In this document: one piece after another, positions 1 through 7,010 of the stretch
Position numbering within the stretch: the stretch's first letter is position 1
Layout of the letters: each line of letters begins with the position of its first letter
From: PRS1 sp965250265
GTDB lineage: Bacteria; Bacteroidota; Bacteroidia; Flavobacteriales; Flavobacteriaceae
Direction: 5' to 3'
Length of the DNA stretch: 64,000 nt
Assembly (NCBI GenBank): GCA_965250265.1
Contig: CBDFNO010000015.1
Coordinates: 620,001-684,000 of the forward strand
Notes under the pieces: model-generated
Told to the model about the DNA's origin: nothing
Database searches by the model: none
The model's input: the letters and a program-made list of their open reading frames with translations, nothing else
Translations under genes and position numbers: made by a program

Positions 1-113
1 GCAAAGAACAATACGAACTTATAGACAAGCGTAGAGAAGCTCATTTAAAAGGTGAAAGTAAATCGTTTACTTGGGAACAAGTCAAACAAAACGCAAGAAA
101 CGCTGCTGGGTAA
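1..113 (+). CDS. Antitoxin of a ParE-type module, 3' end only
   Basis: An open frame enters from the left edge (first full codon at 3) and stops at TAA 111-113. The visible residues are basic and helical and end TWEQVKQNARNAAG, which resembles the C-terminus of the short 'addiction module component' antitoxins (PF09720-like) that pair with ParE/RelE toxins. The stop overlaps the ATG of the next gene (TAATG), so the two are translationally coupled in the usual antitoxin-first order. Its role would be to bind and neutralise the toxin and repress the operon. The start lies outside the window. The call depends mainly on the neighbour. Confidence 0.7.
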   Translation, partial: KEQYELIDKRREAHLKGESKSFTWEQVKQNARNAAG

Positions 114-403
114 TGGCATATATTTTAGAAGTTAAAGACGAAGCTAATTTAGAAATCATAGAAGCCTATCTTTATTACGAAGAAAAACGCACAGGATTGG
201 GCGAAGAATTTTTAGAACATTTAGACACTTATTTTGACAGAATTACAACCTATCCAAAACACTTTCCACAAAAGAGAAAACCTTATAGAGAAGCATTTAT
301 AAAACGTTTTCCATTCTTGATTATTTACGAAATAGCAAAAAGAAAAGTAATTGTATATTCTGTTTTTAATACTTGGCAAAATCCAGAAAAGAAGAAGAAA
401 TAA
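113..403 (+). CDS. ParE/RelE-family toxin
   Basis: This 96-residue protein starts at the ATG inside the TAATG overlap with the antitoxin. An upstream in-frame TTG at 71 lies inside the antitoxin and is rejected. It has the RelE/ParE fold pattern: an N-terminal strand (AYILEVKDEA), two helices rich in acidic and aromatic residues (IIEAYLYYEEKRTGLGEEF), then strands with the typical basic FIKRFPFLIIYEI segment and a final VIVYSVFNTWQNP. Family members inhibit DNA gyrase or cleave mRNA. Which target applies here cannot be read from the sequence. It sits at the edge of the accessory island and may be a stabilising cassette. Confidence 0.85.
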   Translation: MAYILEVKDEANLEIIEAYLYYEEKRTGLGEEFLEHLDTYFDRITTYPKHFPQKRKPYREAFIKRFPFLIIYEIAKRKVIVYSVFNTWQNPEKKKK

Positions 404-611
404 AAATCCCCACAAAACAAAATCTAACCGTTTTGCAAACTGCCTTTATATTTTGTTTGCTTCCTGTCCACACTTCGTAAAAAATAAAAATCCCCAACTT
501 TGCCAATCCTTGCAAAGAGTTCTAAATTTTGGACAAAAAAATTTAAAACACTTTGCTCCAACGCTCATCCAAAAAACAACTAAATATTTTTATTTTTTAC
601 CCAAATCAAAG
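404..611. other. Non-coding spacer after the toxin gene
   Basis: No convincing gene is seen. The block TAAAAATCCCCA occurs twice (402-413 and 486-497). A long open frame covering 351-806 is Lys/Ser-rich, overlaps the toxin, crosses a palindrome and has no family resemblance, so it is treated as chance. Confidence 0.5.
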
Positions 612-678
612 TTACATAACAGGAGTTATAATACTTCCTCGCGCCACCAATGGCGTAGTTATAACTGCTATTATGTAA
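612..678. repeat. Large imperfect palindrome, recombination-site-like (copy 1)
   Basis: The outer arms are TTACATAACAGGAGTTATAA (612-631) and TTATAACTGCTATTATGTAA (659-678), which pair at 18 of 20 positions. An inner stem CGCCA (642-646)/TGGCG (651-655) closes a CCAA loop. The nested-arm layout recalls integron attC sites and the cassette-flanking palindromes seen in some Bacteroidetes. It lies directly downstream of a toxin-antitoxin cassette. A second element of the same plan is at 983-1064. No integrase is in the window, so a recombination function is an inference. Confidence 0.6.
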
Positions 679-799
679 AATTGCAACCCAGCCTCTGCGC
701 TTCTCACTCGGATGCGACATTCAATCGGCATTTAGCCTATCATTTTAAAAAGCTGAAGATTGCCTTTGCACACAATCCAGCCTCGTCAAAATCTTCATC

Positions 800-838
800 T
801 TTTTAAAACGTTTGCATCTGAATCAAACGTTTTAAAAA
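800..838. repeat. 15-bp perfect inverted repeat
   Basis: TTTTTAAAACGTTTG (800-814) and its exact reverse complement (824-838) flank a 9-base loop. It lies between the two large palindromes with no gene beside it. It could be a bidirectional terminator or part of a decayed cassette. Confidence 0.6.
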
Positions 839-982
839 CTGGCGGAACAGAGGCGGAATAAAGTGTGGAGTTCCGTTGGTTTTTAAAATGACTTGTTCTT
901 CACAATCTTATCAAATAGAAACTAAAATATCAATCGAAGTTCAGAAGTGAGCGTCGGCAGAAAGACGTGAAACGGAAGCATT

Positions 983-1064
983 TTACATAATTTACATTAT
1001 AACTTACAGCTTTGGTTTTTTAAGCTCGGACGAAGTCGGCAGTATTATAATGCCAATTATGTAA
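983..1064. repeat. Large imperfect palindrome, recombination-site-like (copy 2)
   Basis: The arms TTACATAATTTACATTATAA (983-1002) and TTATAATGCCAATTATGTAA (1045-1064) pair at 18 of 20 positions around a 42-base centre. The outermost eight bases (TTACATAA/TTATGTAA) are identical to those of copy 1, and both inner arm ends are TTATAA. The centres differ, as in cassette-associated hairpins. The interval 679-982 between the copies would be one gene-less or decayed cassette. Confidence 0.6.
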
Positions 1065-1167
1065 CATATCGAGGCTTGGTAAGCGGAGAAAATACAGAGG
1101 GTTTTTGCAGACAAAAAACTGGATTTTTGGAGCGTGGAATAAGTAATTATTTATATATTGTGAATGA

Positions 1168-2151
1168 ATGGGATGCCAAAAACTAAATATCGATTTTTTT
1201 AATGCTTTGGAGGTAATACACCCAAAAAAAAGGGTGTCCGAAGAAAAAAAACGCATAAACTACTATCCTTTTGGCTTAAAACATAAAGGGTATAATAACG
1301 TTATTAATGGAACAGACCATAAGTATGGGTTTGGTGGCAAGGAAGAACAGGATGAATTGGATTTAAACTGGTTAGACTTTAGTTGGAGAAACTATGATGC
1401 TTCTTTAGGACGTTGGATGAACATTGACCCGTTAGCTGAATTAGCATGGACGCATTCTCCATATACATTTGTATATAATAGCCCTCTTTATTATATTGAC
1501 CCTGATGGGCTGATGGGTATCTCTCCTGGAACTATAGTAAATGTAGTTGATTCTGTAAATCAATTAATGCAAGATGATTTTGATGATTTATTTGATGATG
1601 GTGTATTATTAGACGAAGTTGTTATATTAGTACCTAAAAAGGAAGAGGTTAACGATTTTCAATTGTATGGCAATAACAGATTTGGGGATATGCAAGGAAG
1701 GAAAGGTCCTTCTTCACATTCTATTGATACTAATGAATTTGTTTCTGGTAGTCGTGGTGTTAGTAGATTAAGTAATTTGGCTTTGGAAATTATTAAATTC
1801 ATGACAAAATTATTTATACAACAACAAAATGTGCAGGAAGCTGTAGAGCTTATAGAACCTAACGAAACTACAATGGAGAATAAAAATGTAGAGCCTGTTG
1901 AGCCGCCAGAGCCTGTGATTCTAAACCCTAGTATGTATGTTTTGGTCATGTATGAGGACGGAAAGATGGACTATGTGAAAAATGTAGGATTTTTAGATAA
2001 TAACAGAAGAACTTCGGCTATAGATTCAGCAAAAGTCATTTTAGAAAAATATCCAGAATTAGATTCTATTAAGGCTAAACCTTGGTTCTATCGTGGATTG
2101 AAGGGGACAGAAGTAAAAAAAGAAAAGGACACAACAATTATAAGAAATTAA
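1168..2151 (+). CDS. Orphan Rhs tip 1: truncated Rhs core plus variable C-terminus
   Basis: Rhs proteins are large surface or secreted proteins carrying a toxic C-terminal tip released after a conserved core. Only the end of the core is present: from about residue 30 the sequence reads NYYPFGLKHKGYNN, then WRNYDASLGRWMNIDPLAE and a DPDGL boundary near residue 116. The first 30 residues do not look Rhs-like, so the ATG at 1168 is probably fortuitous and the reading frame is 5'-truncated near 1250. The variable tip (about 210 residues) has an acidic linker, a proline-rich EPVEPPEPV segment and no recognised toxin motif. A lipoprotein gene follows 18 bases downstream in the position usual for an immunity gene. 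Expression as such is doubtful. It may be a recombination reservoir. Confidence 0.75.
   Translation: MGCQKLNIDFFNALEVIHPKKRVSEEKKRINYYPFGLKHKGYNNVINGTDHKYGFGGKEEQDELDLNWLDFSWRNYDASLGRWMNIDPLAELAWTHSPYTFVYNSPLYYIDPDGLMGISPGTIVNVVDSVNQLMQDDFDDLFDDGVLLDEVVILVPKKEEVNDFQLYGNNRFGDMQGRKGPSSHSIDTNEFVSGSRGVSRLSNLALEIIKFMTKLFIQQQNVQEAVELIEPNETTMENKNVEPVEPPEPVILNPSMYVLVMYEDGKMDYVKNVGFLDNNRRTSAIDSAKVILEKYPELDSIKAKPWFYRGLKGTEVKKEKDTTIIRN
1264..1299 (+). repeat. 36-bp direct repeat shared by the two Rhs tips (copy 1)
   Basis: Positions 1264-1299 and 3363-3398 are identical over 36 bases. They encode the YPFGLKHKGYNN hinge just before the variable tips. Such identity can serve homologous tip exchange. Confidence 0.85.
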
Positions 2152-2169
2152 CATCAATAAAATTTTATT

Positions 2170-2718
2170 ATGATGAGATACAAATATGGTTTTTTAATTT
2201 TATTTCTTTTTCTTTTTTATTCATGTAATAAAAACAAAGAAAACACTATTTCAGTCAACAATAACTTTAGGTTTAAGATAGAAATATCTAAAGATACTGT
2301 TTTCTTAAATGAATATGTAAAAGGGATAGTTTCTTTAGAAAACCCTTTTTTTAAAAAAGAAGATTCTAAGATAGTATTAGTGCTGGAATTTGATGAAAAC
2401 TATCCTTTGAAAAAAGATTTGTCAAACGAATATGATATACCTATTGAGTCTTACCATAACTTGTCTCATGACACATTCAATCAACAATGGTTCGAAGAAT
2501 ATAATTTTAATAAGTCTTCAGCTTTCCAAAGAAAGTTTTCGACAACTGGCAATAAAACAATTAGAGGTTATGTTTTAGAATATATATCTAAAGACCCTCC
2601 AATGGATTCAATTACTGATAAGGAAAAGTATAGAAAGTACTTTTTTGAAAAAGAAGTATTTGTAAAAGATACTATTAATGAGACAATGATAAAAATTGAT
2701 GAAAAGGATAAAATTTAG
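2170..2718 (+). CDS. Small lipoprotein, possible partner of Rhs tip 1
   Basis: This 182-residue protein begins with a basic residue pair, a phenylalanine/leucine-rich signal segment and a lipobox (FLFYSC, Cys19), so it should be lipidated and envelope-anchored. The mature part is rich in Lys, Asp and Asn with alternating beta-like segments and a final KDTINETMIKIDEKDKI. I recognise no domain. It starts 18 bases after Rhs tip 1 on the same strand. Genes in that position commonly encode immunity proteins, which is the only argument for such a role. A hairpin with a T-run follows (2843-2876). Confidence 0.65.
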   Translation: MMRYKYGFLILFLFLFYSCNKNKENTISVNNNFRFKIEISKDTVFLNEYVKGIVSLENPFFKKEDSKIVLVLEFDENYPLKKDLSNEYDIPIESYHNLSHDTFNQQWFEEYNFNKSSAFQRKFSTTGNKTIRGYVLEYISKDPPMDSITDKEKYRKYFFEKEVFVKDTINETMIKIDEKDKI

Positions 2719-2763
2719 GTAACGGCTCCACTGCTCTCACTACGATACTTTTAAAACAAAGTG

Positions 2764-2777
2764 TCCCTTATAAGGGA
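2764..2777. repeat. 14-bp perfect palindrome
   Basis: TCCCTTATAAGGGA is self-complementary. It lies in the non-coding stretch between the lipoprotein gene and the transposase remnant. Its role is unknown. Confidence 0.5.
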
Positions 2778-2842
2778 ATATGTTAATAATGAATAAGTTA
2801 TAAATTGGTTAAGAAATTAAGCAAGTTTTAAGGAATATTTTT

Positions 2843-2876
2843 AAAAGGGAAGTACTAAAAGTTGCTTTCCTTTTTG
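2843..2876 (+). terminator. Rho-independent terminator-like hairpin
   Basis: AAAAGGGAAG (2843-2852) pairs with CTTTCCTTTT (2865-2874) over ten positions with one G-T pair, followed by further T residues. It would end the Rhs tip 1/lipoprotein transcript. Confidence 0.6.
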
Positions 2877-2897
2877 TTTTTGATTAGTTGTACTATT

Positions 2898-3080
2898 TTA
2901 AAAACATGTTCTACAACTATTGTCTTTGTTTTTTGCTAATCTTAATGTTTTTTGCTCATCAAAAGAAGCTTTGTACTTACTAAAATCCATAGGTGTTCCA
3001 GAAAAAGTTTCAGAAGGCGTATTACCATCTAAAGACCATTGAGGTCTTTTATTGTTATAAATAGGAATTGGGTCACACCT
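2898..3080 (-). pseudogene. Integrase-core transposase remnant, C-terminus only
   Basis: Read on the minus strand, the frame gives IPIYNNKRPQWSLDGNTPSE followed by about 35 residues ending NSCRTCF and a stop. The YNNxRPxxSLxxxTPxE pattern is the C-terminal signature of rve-type (DDE) transposases of IS3-like elements. The catalytic domain is absent: just upstream the sequence changes to Rhs coding on the other strand, so the element is truncated at about 3080. Only a TTG could start the fragment, and it is certainly not functional. It marks an old insertion or recombination that cut off the 5' part of Rhs tip 2. Confidence 0.75.
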
Positions 3081-4286
3081 CAAAAGATAAATTACACTTA
3101 CTCTGCTGACAGAACCAAGTTACAGAAAGTAACCAATGATAATGGTAATGTTACTACAACGGACTACGCAGGAAACTTCGTTTACGAGAATAATGTACTC
3201 AAACAGTTCAATCAACCAGAGGGATATGTAGAACCTGATGGTAGTGGTTGGCAGTATGTTTACAGATATGTCGATATCTGGGGAAATACACGTATCACTT
3301 ATGCAGATGATAATAATGATGGTAGTGTAAACAGTTCCGAGATACGCAGGGAGCAAAATTATTATCCTTTTGGCTTAAAACATAAAGGGTATAATAACAA
3401 TCCGCTTACTAATCATCCATATAAGTATAATGGAAAGGAACTTAATGAGGAACTTGGACTAGATTGGTATGATTTTGGTGCTAGGAATTATGATGCTGCT
3501 TTGGGTAGATGGTTTGGAATTGATGTATTGGCAGAAGATTACTACAGCTCTTCACCTTATGCATTCGTAGGGAATAATCCAATGACTAATTTGGAAATAG
3601 ATGGTAGGTTTTGGATACGTACTGTTGACGAGGGTGGAACAGTAACTTATGAAGCAGAAGAAGGCGATAGTGCAAACTCACTATATCAACAATTTGGAGA
3701 ACAGGATGGGCTAACTGCTGAAATGGCAAATGACTTGGTCGAAGGTACTCTTGGCTCAAATTATATTAGAGAATCGGATGGAATGTTAATGTCGGATGTC
3801 GAAGTTGGTGACACTGTTAATGTCTATACTGAACAAGAAACAACGGAACCTGAAATTAGTGTCTCAGAAATTACACCTGAAGGTATAGAAACTAACACTA
3901 CAGAAACTCAAGTTCCCGACTTCGGATTTATTGGAGATTTAACAGGGGCGAATGCTTTAATGCAAGATATGGACATTGCTTTGGATATTTATGAAGCAGA
4001 AGGGATTATGTCATATCTTTACTATAATATAGGTATGGCACATAGAGAGGAAAGTGGGGGTATGTTTACGGGTCGTTCAAGGGCTAGAGGAAGAGGCTCA
4101 AGAGGTCAAAGAGGAACAACAAATAGAAGGGGGACAACAAGTGCAAAACCAGCAAGTGTACCACGAACAGTTACTGTTTCTGGACAAAAGAAAACAGTGC
4201 AAACTGGTCCAAGAGGCGGTAAATACTACATTAATAAGAATGGAAATAAAACGTATTTGAATAAGGACGGTACTAAACGAAACTAA
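3081..4286 (+). CDS. Orphan Rhs tip 2: truncated Rhs core with basic C-terminus
   Basis: Rhs-type sequence starts abruptly at about 3081 (KINYTYSADRTKLQKV, a YD-repeat type segment) and continues through YRYVDIWGNTRITYAD, EQNYYPFGLKHKGYNN and ARNYDAALGRWFGIDVLAED to a boundary near DGRFW. A TTG at 3039 in the same frame lies inside the transposase remnant and is not a credible start. The tip ends with an Arg/Gly/Ser-rich linker and a basic module containing TGPRGGKYYINKNGNKTYL. That motif resembles the small basic adaptor domain first described in chlorella viruses (PF08789-like). No catalytic motif is recognised. A terminator and then a DUF2927-like gene follow. Confidence 0.75.
   Translation, partial: QKINYTYSADRTKLQKVTNDNGNVTTTDYAGNFVYENNVLKQFNQPEGYVEPDGSGWQYVYRYVDIWGNTRITYADDNNDGSVNSSEIRREQNYYPFGLKHKGYNNNPLTNHPYKYNGKELNEELGLDWYDFGARNYDAALGRWFGIDVLAEDYYSSSPYAFVGNNPMTNLEIDGRFWIRTVDEGGTVTYEAEEGDSANSLYQQFGEQDGLTAEMANDLVEGTLGSNYIRESDGMLMSDVEVGDTVNVYTEQETTEPEISVSEITPEGIETNTTETQVPDFGFIGDLTGANALMQDMDIALDIYEAEGIMSYLYYNIGMAHREESGGMFTGRSRARGRGSRGQRGTTNRRGTTSAKPASVPRTVTVSGQKKTVQTGPRGGKYYINKNGNKTYLNKDGTKRN
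3363..3398 (+). repeat. 36-bp direct repeat shared by the two Rhs tips (copy 2)
   Basis: This is identical to 1264-1299. The flanking sequence diverges at once on both sides at the nucleotide level. Confidence 0.85.
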
Positions 4287-4306
4287 TTTTAATATTTTAA
4301 GATTAA

Positions 4307-4339
4307 GAGCAACCTTTTAATAAAAGGTTGCTCCTATTT
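4307..4339 (+). terminator. Strong terminator after Rhs tip 2
   Basis: GAGCAACCTTTT (4307-4318), loop AAT, and a perfect 12-base complement (4322-4333) are followed by a T-rich tail. It sits between the Rhs tip and its putative partner gene. Confidence 0.85.
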
Positions 4340-4341
4340 TT

Positions 4342-4349
4342 TACTTTTG
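4342..4349 (+). promoter_or_regulatory. TAnnTTTG minus-7 box for the DUF2927 gene
   Basis: TACTTTTG matches the Bacteroidetes minus-7 consensus and lies 17 bases before the ATG at 4367, directly behind the terminator. It suggests that the partner gene is transcribed independently of the Rhs tip. Confidence 0.5.
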
Positions 4350-4366
4350 TTTTATAAATTTAAAGT

Positions 4367-5152
4367 ATGAAAAAAATTTGGGTTATTTTATTTATAGTCA
4401 TATTGATAGTATCTCTAATTATTTGGGTTTATAAATCTGACCTATTTAAACCTGAAGAGGAATATATTCCTACTGACTATGAAATAAATCTAATAGATTA
4501 TTTTAAAGAGATTGCACTTAAGTCTGAATACTTTGATAATCCTGAAAAAATTACTAAATGGATAAAACCAATGTCTCTGTTTATATACAAAGAGGCAGCA
4601 ATGAATGTTCAAATGACAACAATACATAGTACTATTGAAAATATTAATAATATTGCTTCTGATGGTTTTAGAGTAGAAGTTACTAATGACCACAAAAAAG
4701 CAAACGCTTTTCTATACTTATGTGAAAAGGGAAAAGTAAAAGAAGTTGCACCGAAGTTTTATAAATTATTAAACGACTCAATTAATTATGAATATTCAGG
4801 GTTTTCCTATGTTGAATTTAAGTGGACAAATTTTGTTATAACCAAGGCATTGATGTTTGTTGACTCTGAATCATCGATAGAAGAACAAAAACACGCAATA
4901 ATTGAAGAGCTTACACAAAGCATAGGTTTATCAAATGACTCTGATAAATATCCTGACAGTATTTTTTTTGAAGCAGATAGTATTCAAAATTCTGGAGATT
5001 ATCAATATTCTAAAATGGATGTAGCACTAATAAATTTTCTATATAACCCAAAGATGAAACCTGGCTATAAAGACAGGACGGCAGAATTGGTTATAAAGAA
5101 GATTTTAAAGGATGAAAATAATGCCTTAAACAGGGGTAGCCGCTCCAATTAG
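4367..5152 (+). CDS. Membrane-anchored DUF2927-like protein
   Basis: This 261-residue protein has one N-terminal membrane helix (residues 5-21) and a periplasmic or extracellular domain. The segment IIEELTQSIGLSNDSDKYPD followed by SIFFE and a late LINFLYNPKMKPG match the conserved core of DUF2927 proteins, whose biochemical role is not settled. It follows Rhs tip 2 where an immunity gene would be expected but has its own promoter box. The last residues (NRGSRSN) are coded by a GTAGCCGCTCCA block that partly resembles 2720-2731, so the original C-terminus may have been altered by recombination. An immunity role is inference only. Confidence 0.7.
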   Translation: MKKIWVILFIVILIVSLIIWVYKSDLFKPEEEYIPTDYEINLIDYFKEIALKSEYFDNPEKITKWIKPMSLFIYKEAAMNVQMTTIHSTIENINNIASDGFRVEVTNDHKKANAFLYLCEKGKVKEVAPKFYKLLNDSINYEYSGFSYVEFKWTNFVITKALMFVDSESSIEEQKHAIIEELTQSIGLSNDSDKYPDSIFFEADSIQNSGDYQYSKMDVALINFLYNPKMKPGYKDRTAELVIKKILKDENNALNRGSRSN

Positions 5153-5211
5153 GAGTCAATGGACTCCTTCCGATAATAATCGGTTAGTGGATAGCAACTA
5201 AACCAAATAAC

Positions 5212-5239
5212 AAGCCCGACTGTAAAAGGTTGGGTTTTT
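5212..5239 (+). terminator. Terminator-like hairpin
   Basis: AGCCCGAC (5213-5220) pairs with GTTGGGTT (5229-5236), allowing two G-T pairs, followed by T residues. It would end the DUF2927 transcript. Confidence 0.6.
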
Positions 5240-5388
5240 ATAATTTAAAAACTGATAGACTTCATAAAGGTTAAAATAATCAAACTCCTAATTAAGTAAC
5301 TAACCTAAAATTTTGTCTAGTGTTATATAGACATTAAGAAAAATTTAATGTTTTTGGTAGTCTGAAATCAAAGCTTTAAATTTGCTAC

Positions 5389-5421
5389 AAGCTTCAGCTC
5401 GAAAGAGTTGGGGCTTTTTTT
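5389..5421 (+). terminator. Terminator-like hairpin with GAAA tetraloop
   Basis: A 12-base stem (5389-5400 with 5405-5416, several G-T pairs) closes a GAAA loop and runs into seven T residues. No gene immediately precedes it, so the transcript it ends may be a small RNA. Confidence 0.6.
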
Positions 5422-5579
5422 GTTGCTGTATATTTCATGTCCTTTTTTTAAATAACACCAGTATTTACCTTGCGTTCAAGCTGGTCTGATTCTGTTGTCC
5501 TTTTAAGAACAGAACAAATTATATAGCTTGTAAAATGTTAAAAAAATTATAAAGAACCCTTTTATTAGAAACATATATC

Positions 5580-5735
5580 ATGAGCAAACAAAAACACCTA
5601 AAAATACCAATACCAAAATGGACTTGGTGGCAAACAACAAAAGCAATTGCATTTATCATTTTAGTCAGTAGAATAAAGTTTAGTGAAGAGTTGATAGAAT
5701 TTATAAAAGAACTTATTAAGTTTTGGTCTGGATAA
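5580..5735 (+). CDS. 51-residue hypothetical protein
   Basis: The ORF starts at ATG 5580 and stops at TAA 5733. The peptide has a basic N-terminus with the PIPKWTWWQTTK aromatic cluster, one short hydrophobic stretch (IAFIILV) and an amphipathic Lys/Glu-rich end. Its composition is that of a small membrane-associated peptide. I recognise no family. Codon use is compatible with a gene, but chance cannot be excluded at this length. Confidence 0.35.
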   Translation: MSKQKHLKIPIPKWTWWQTTKAIAFIILVSRIKFSEELIEFIKELIKFWSG

Positions 5736-5863
5736 TTATATTAGATACTCAAGGATAAAAAAATGATGCTAAGGTTGGGCTTTTTTAATGATGATATTTT
5801 GTTAAAAACTTTTGAGTGACAGCCTGACAAAGCAGATAAGTTGGAAAGGTTTTTGATAAAACT

Positions 5864-5898
5864 AAATCAGGCTTTAGAAAGAGTTTTGAGCCTGATTT
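5864..5898. repeat. Perfect 10-bp hairpin
   Basis: AAATCAGGCT (5864-5873) and AGCCTGATTT (5889-5898) pair perfectly around a 15-base loop. A T-rich tail begins about 6 bases later. It could be a terminator for the 51-residue ORF or a separate structured RNA. Confidence 0.5.
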
Positions 5899-6020
5899 AT
5901 GTATTTAGTTTTTTGTTTTGTGGTGAAGCAAATATATGAATTTTGCATAAACAAACTAATTAAACTCTTGTGGAGATTAGTCTCTCTCTAATGGTATGAG
6001 ACCAACCCAAATTTTAGATT

Positions 6021-6251
6021 ATGAGTAGAAAGAAATATCACGTTACTCAAAATCCTGATGGTACTTGGAAAGGTAAAGCGCAAGGTGGAGAAAGAGCTTC
6101 AGTAGTAAGTGATACTAAAGCAGAAGCCATGCGTAAAACTATTGAGATTGCTAAAAATCAGCAAGATTCACAAGTAATCATCCACAAAAAAGATGGTAAA
6201 ATTCAAGAGGAACGAACCTACGGGAACGACCCTTATCCACCAAAAGGATAG
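6021..6251 (+). CDS. DUF2188 family protein
   Basis: This 76-residue cytoplasmic protein has the DUF2188 pattern: YHVTQNPDGTWKGKAQGGER, then ASVVSDTKAEA, a helical IEIAKNQ, VIIHKKDGKIQEERTYGNDP and a final PPKG. The family is small, widespread and of unknown function, often near mobile or stress genes. The length is normal and a clean terminator follows at 6267. It stands alone on the plus strand beside the HUH-type element, so it may or may not belong to it. Confidence 0.9.
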   Translation: MSRKKYHVTQNPDGTWKGKAQGGERASVVSDTKAEAMRKTIEIAKNQQDSQVIIHKKDGKIQEERTYGNDPYPPKG

Positions 6252-6266
6252 GTTTTATTGACTTTT

Positions 6267-6294
6267 AGAGGCTATCGATTGGTAGCCTCTTTTT
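6267..6294 (+). terminator. Terminator after the DUF2188 gene
   Basis: AGAGGCTA (6267-6274) and TAGCCTCT (6283-6290) pair perfectly around an 8-base loop and are followed by TTTT. Confidence 0.85.
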
Positions 6295-6306
6295 GTAATA
6301 TGATAG

Positions 6307-6549
6307 TTATGACCTCACACACCACTTAATGAAGTCGATAACCAGCAACACTACCAATGTTATTAGTGAAAATGCTAGAGATATTACAACTCCAATAACA
6401 TTTAGGTCCGCACTAATAGATGTTGGTCTGCTGACTTGTGTGCTCTTAAAAGCATCTATCCACAATTTAGCCTCAGTCTCATACTTTAGCTTAGTGCTAA
6501 CTGACTGGTCTCTAGGTCTGAATCCATCTTTATTTTCAAATACTGACAT
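6307..6549 (-). CDS. Small membrane protein of the HUH-Rep element
   Basis: This 80-residue protein is on the minus strand. The first 45 residues are charged and soluble. One strong hydrophobic segment (about residues 51-72, VIGVVISLAFSLITLVVLLV) is followed by a short basic tail, so it is probably a single-pass membrane protein. It is the last of three minus-strand genes after the Rep-like and beta-flower genes, 113 bases downstream of the latter. I recognise no family. In small rolling-circle elements a protein of this kind could be structural or involved in release, but nothing here proves that. Confidence 0.6.
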   Translation of the reverse strand: MSVFENKDGFRPRDQSVSTKLKYETEAKLWIDAFKSTQVSRPTSISADLNVIGVVISLAFSLITLVVLLVIDFIKWCVRS

Positions 6550-6662
6550 AATATTATGCGTTTAAGTTTAATGGCTTGGGTTTTAATTAAACCTCTATTA
6601 CAAGGATAACGATTCTAATGACCCTGTGCCAGTATTATAGGTAATACCCGTCCAAATACATA

Positions 6663-7010
6663 TCATATATAATCATCCCAACTGAGCTTAGACCATCGAG
6701 ATTTGAATGGCTTCGCAGATGGTGTTGTTGGTGATGACTTTACTAATGGTTTAGATTTTTTACTAGGCTTTGGCGGTGATGGTTTTTTGGCTGGCAATAC
6801 TGGACCCTTTTTAGCACTGTCTAGAAATGCAACTACATAACCATCTCTACCTCTAAAGAAGCTTTGTTTTAATGTGCCACAGTGCTCTGATGACCTATTG
6901 AGGACGGCATTACCTTTTAAATAACCAATGAAATAACCTTTGATATCATATAGGTCTTTACTGCTTAACCACGCCACTGTTCGACCTTGTTGGTTATATA
7001 TAGCTTGCAT
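6663..7010 (-). CDS. Beta-flower-like protein with basic proline-rich tail
   Basis: In this 115-residue protein the first 65 residues contain repeated short blades (AIYNQQGRTVAWLSSKDLYD, IKGYFIGYLKG, FRGRDGYVVAFLD) resembling the so-called 4-fold beta-flower proteins. The rest is a Pro/Lys/Ser-rich linker and a short aromatic end (SRWSKLSWDDYI). Its ATG lies inside the end of the Rep-like gene (17-base overlap), so the two are cotranscribed and translationally coupled. Function is unknown; a role with the replication protein is inferred from the coupling alone. Confidence 0.65.
   Translation of the reverse strand: MQAIYNQQGRTVAWLSSKDLYDIKGYFIGYLKGNAVLNRSSEHCGTLKQSFFRGRDGYVVAFLDSAKKGPVLPAKKPSPPKPSKKSKPLVKSSPTTPSAKPFKSRWSKLSWDDYI

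Larger units (their letters stand above)
5153..5579. other. Gene-poor stretch with several hairpins
   Basis: No coding sequence is supported. The stretch contains a short hairpin at 5152-5167 (GGAGTC/GACTCC), two terminator-like hairpins annotated separately, and a further TTCTGTT/AACAGAA stem at 5490-5514. A small RNA ending at one of the terminators is possible, but no promoter clearly supports it. Confidence 0.4.

Noticed and set aside
351..806. 151-residue open frame
   Set aside because: It overlaps the toxin gene, crosses a large palindrome and has low-complexity, Lys/Ser/His-rich composition with no family resemblance.
3039..3080. TTG start for Rhs tip 2
   Set aside because: The first codons lie in the reverse strand of a transposase remnant, so the start is accidental.
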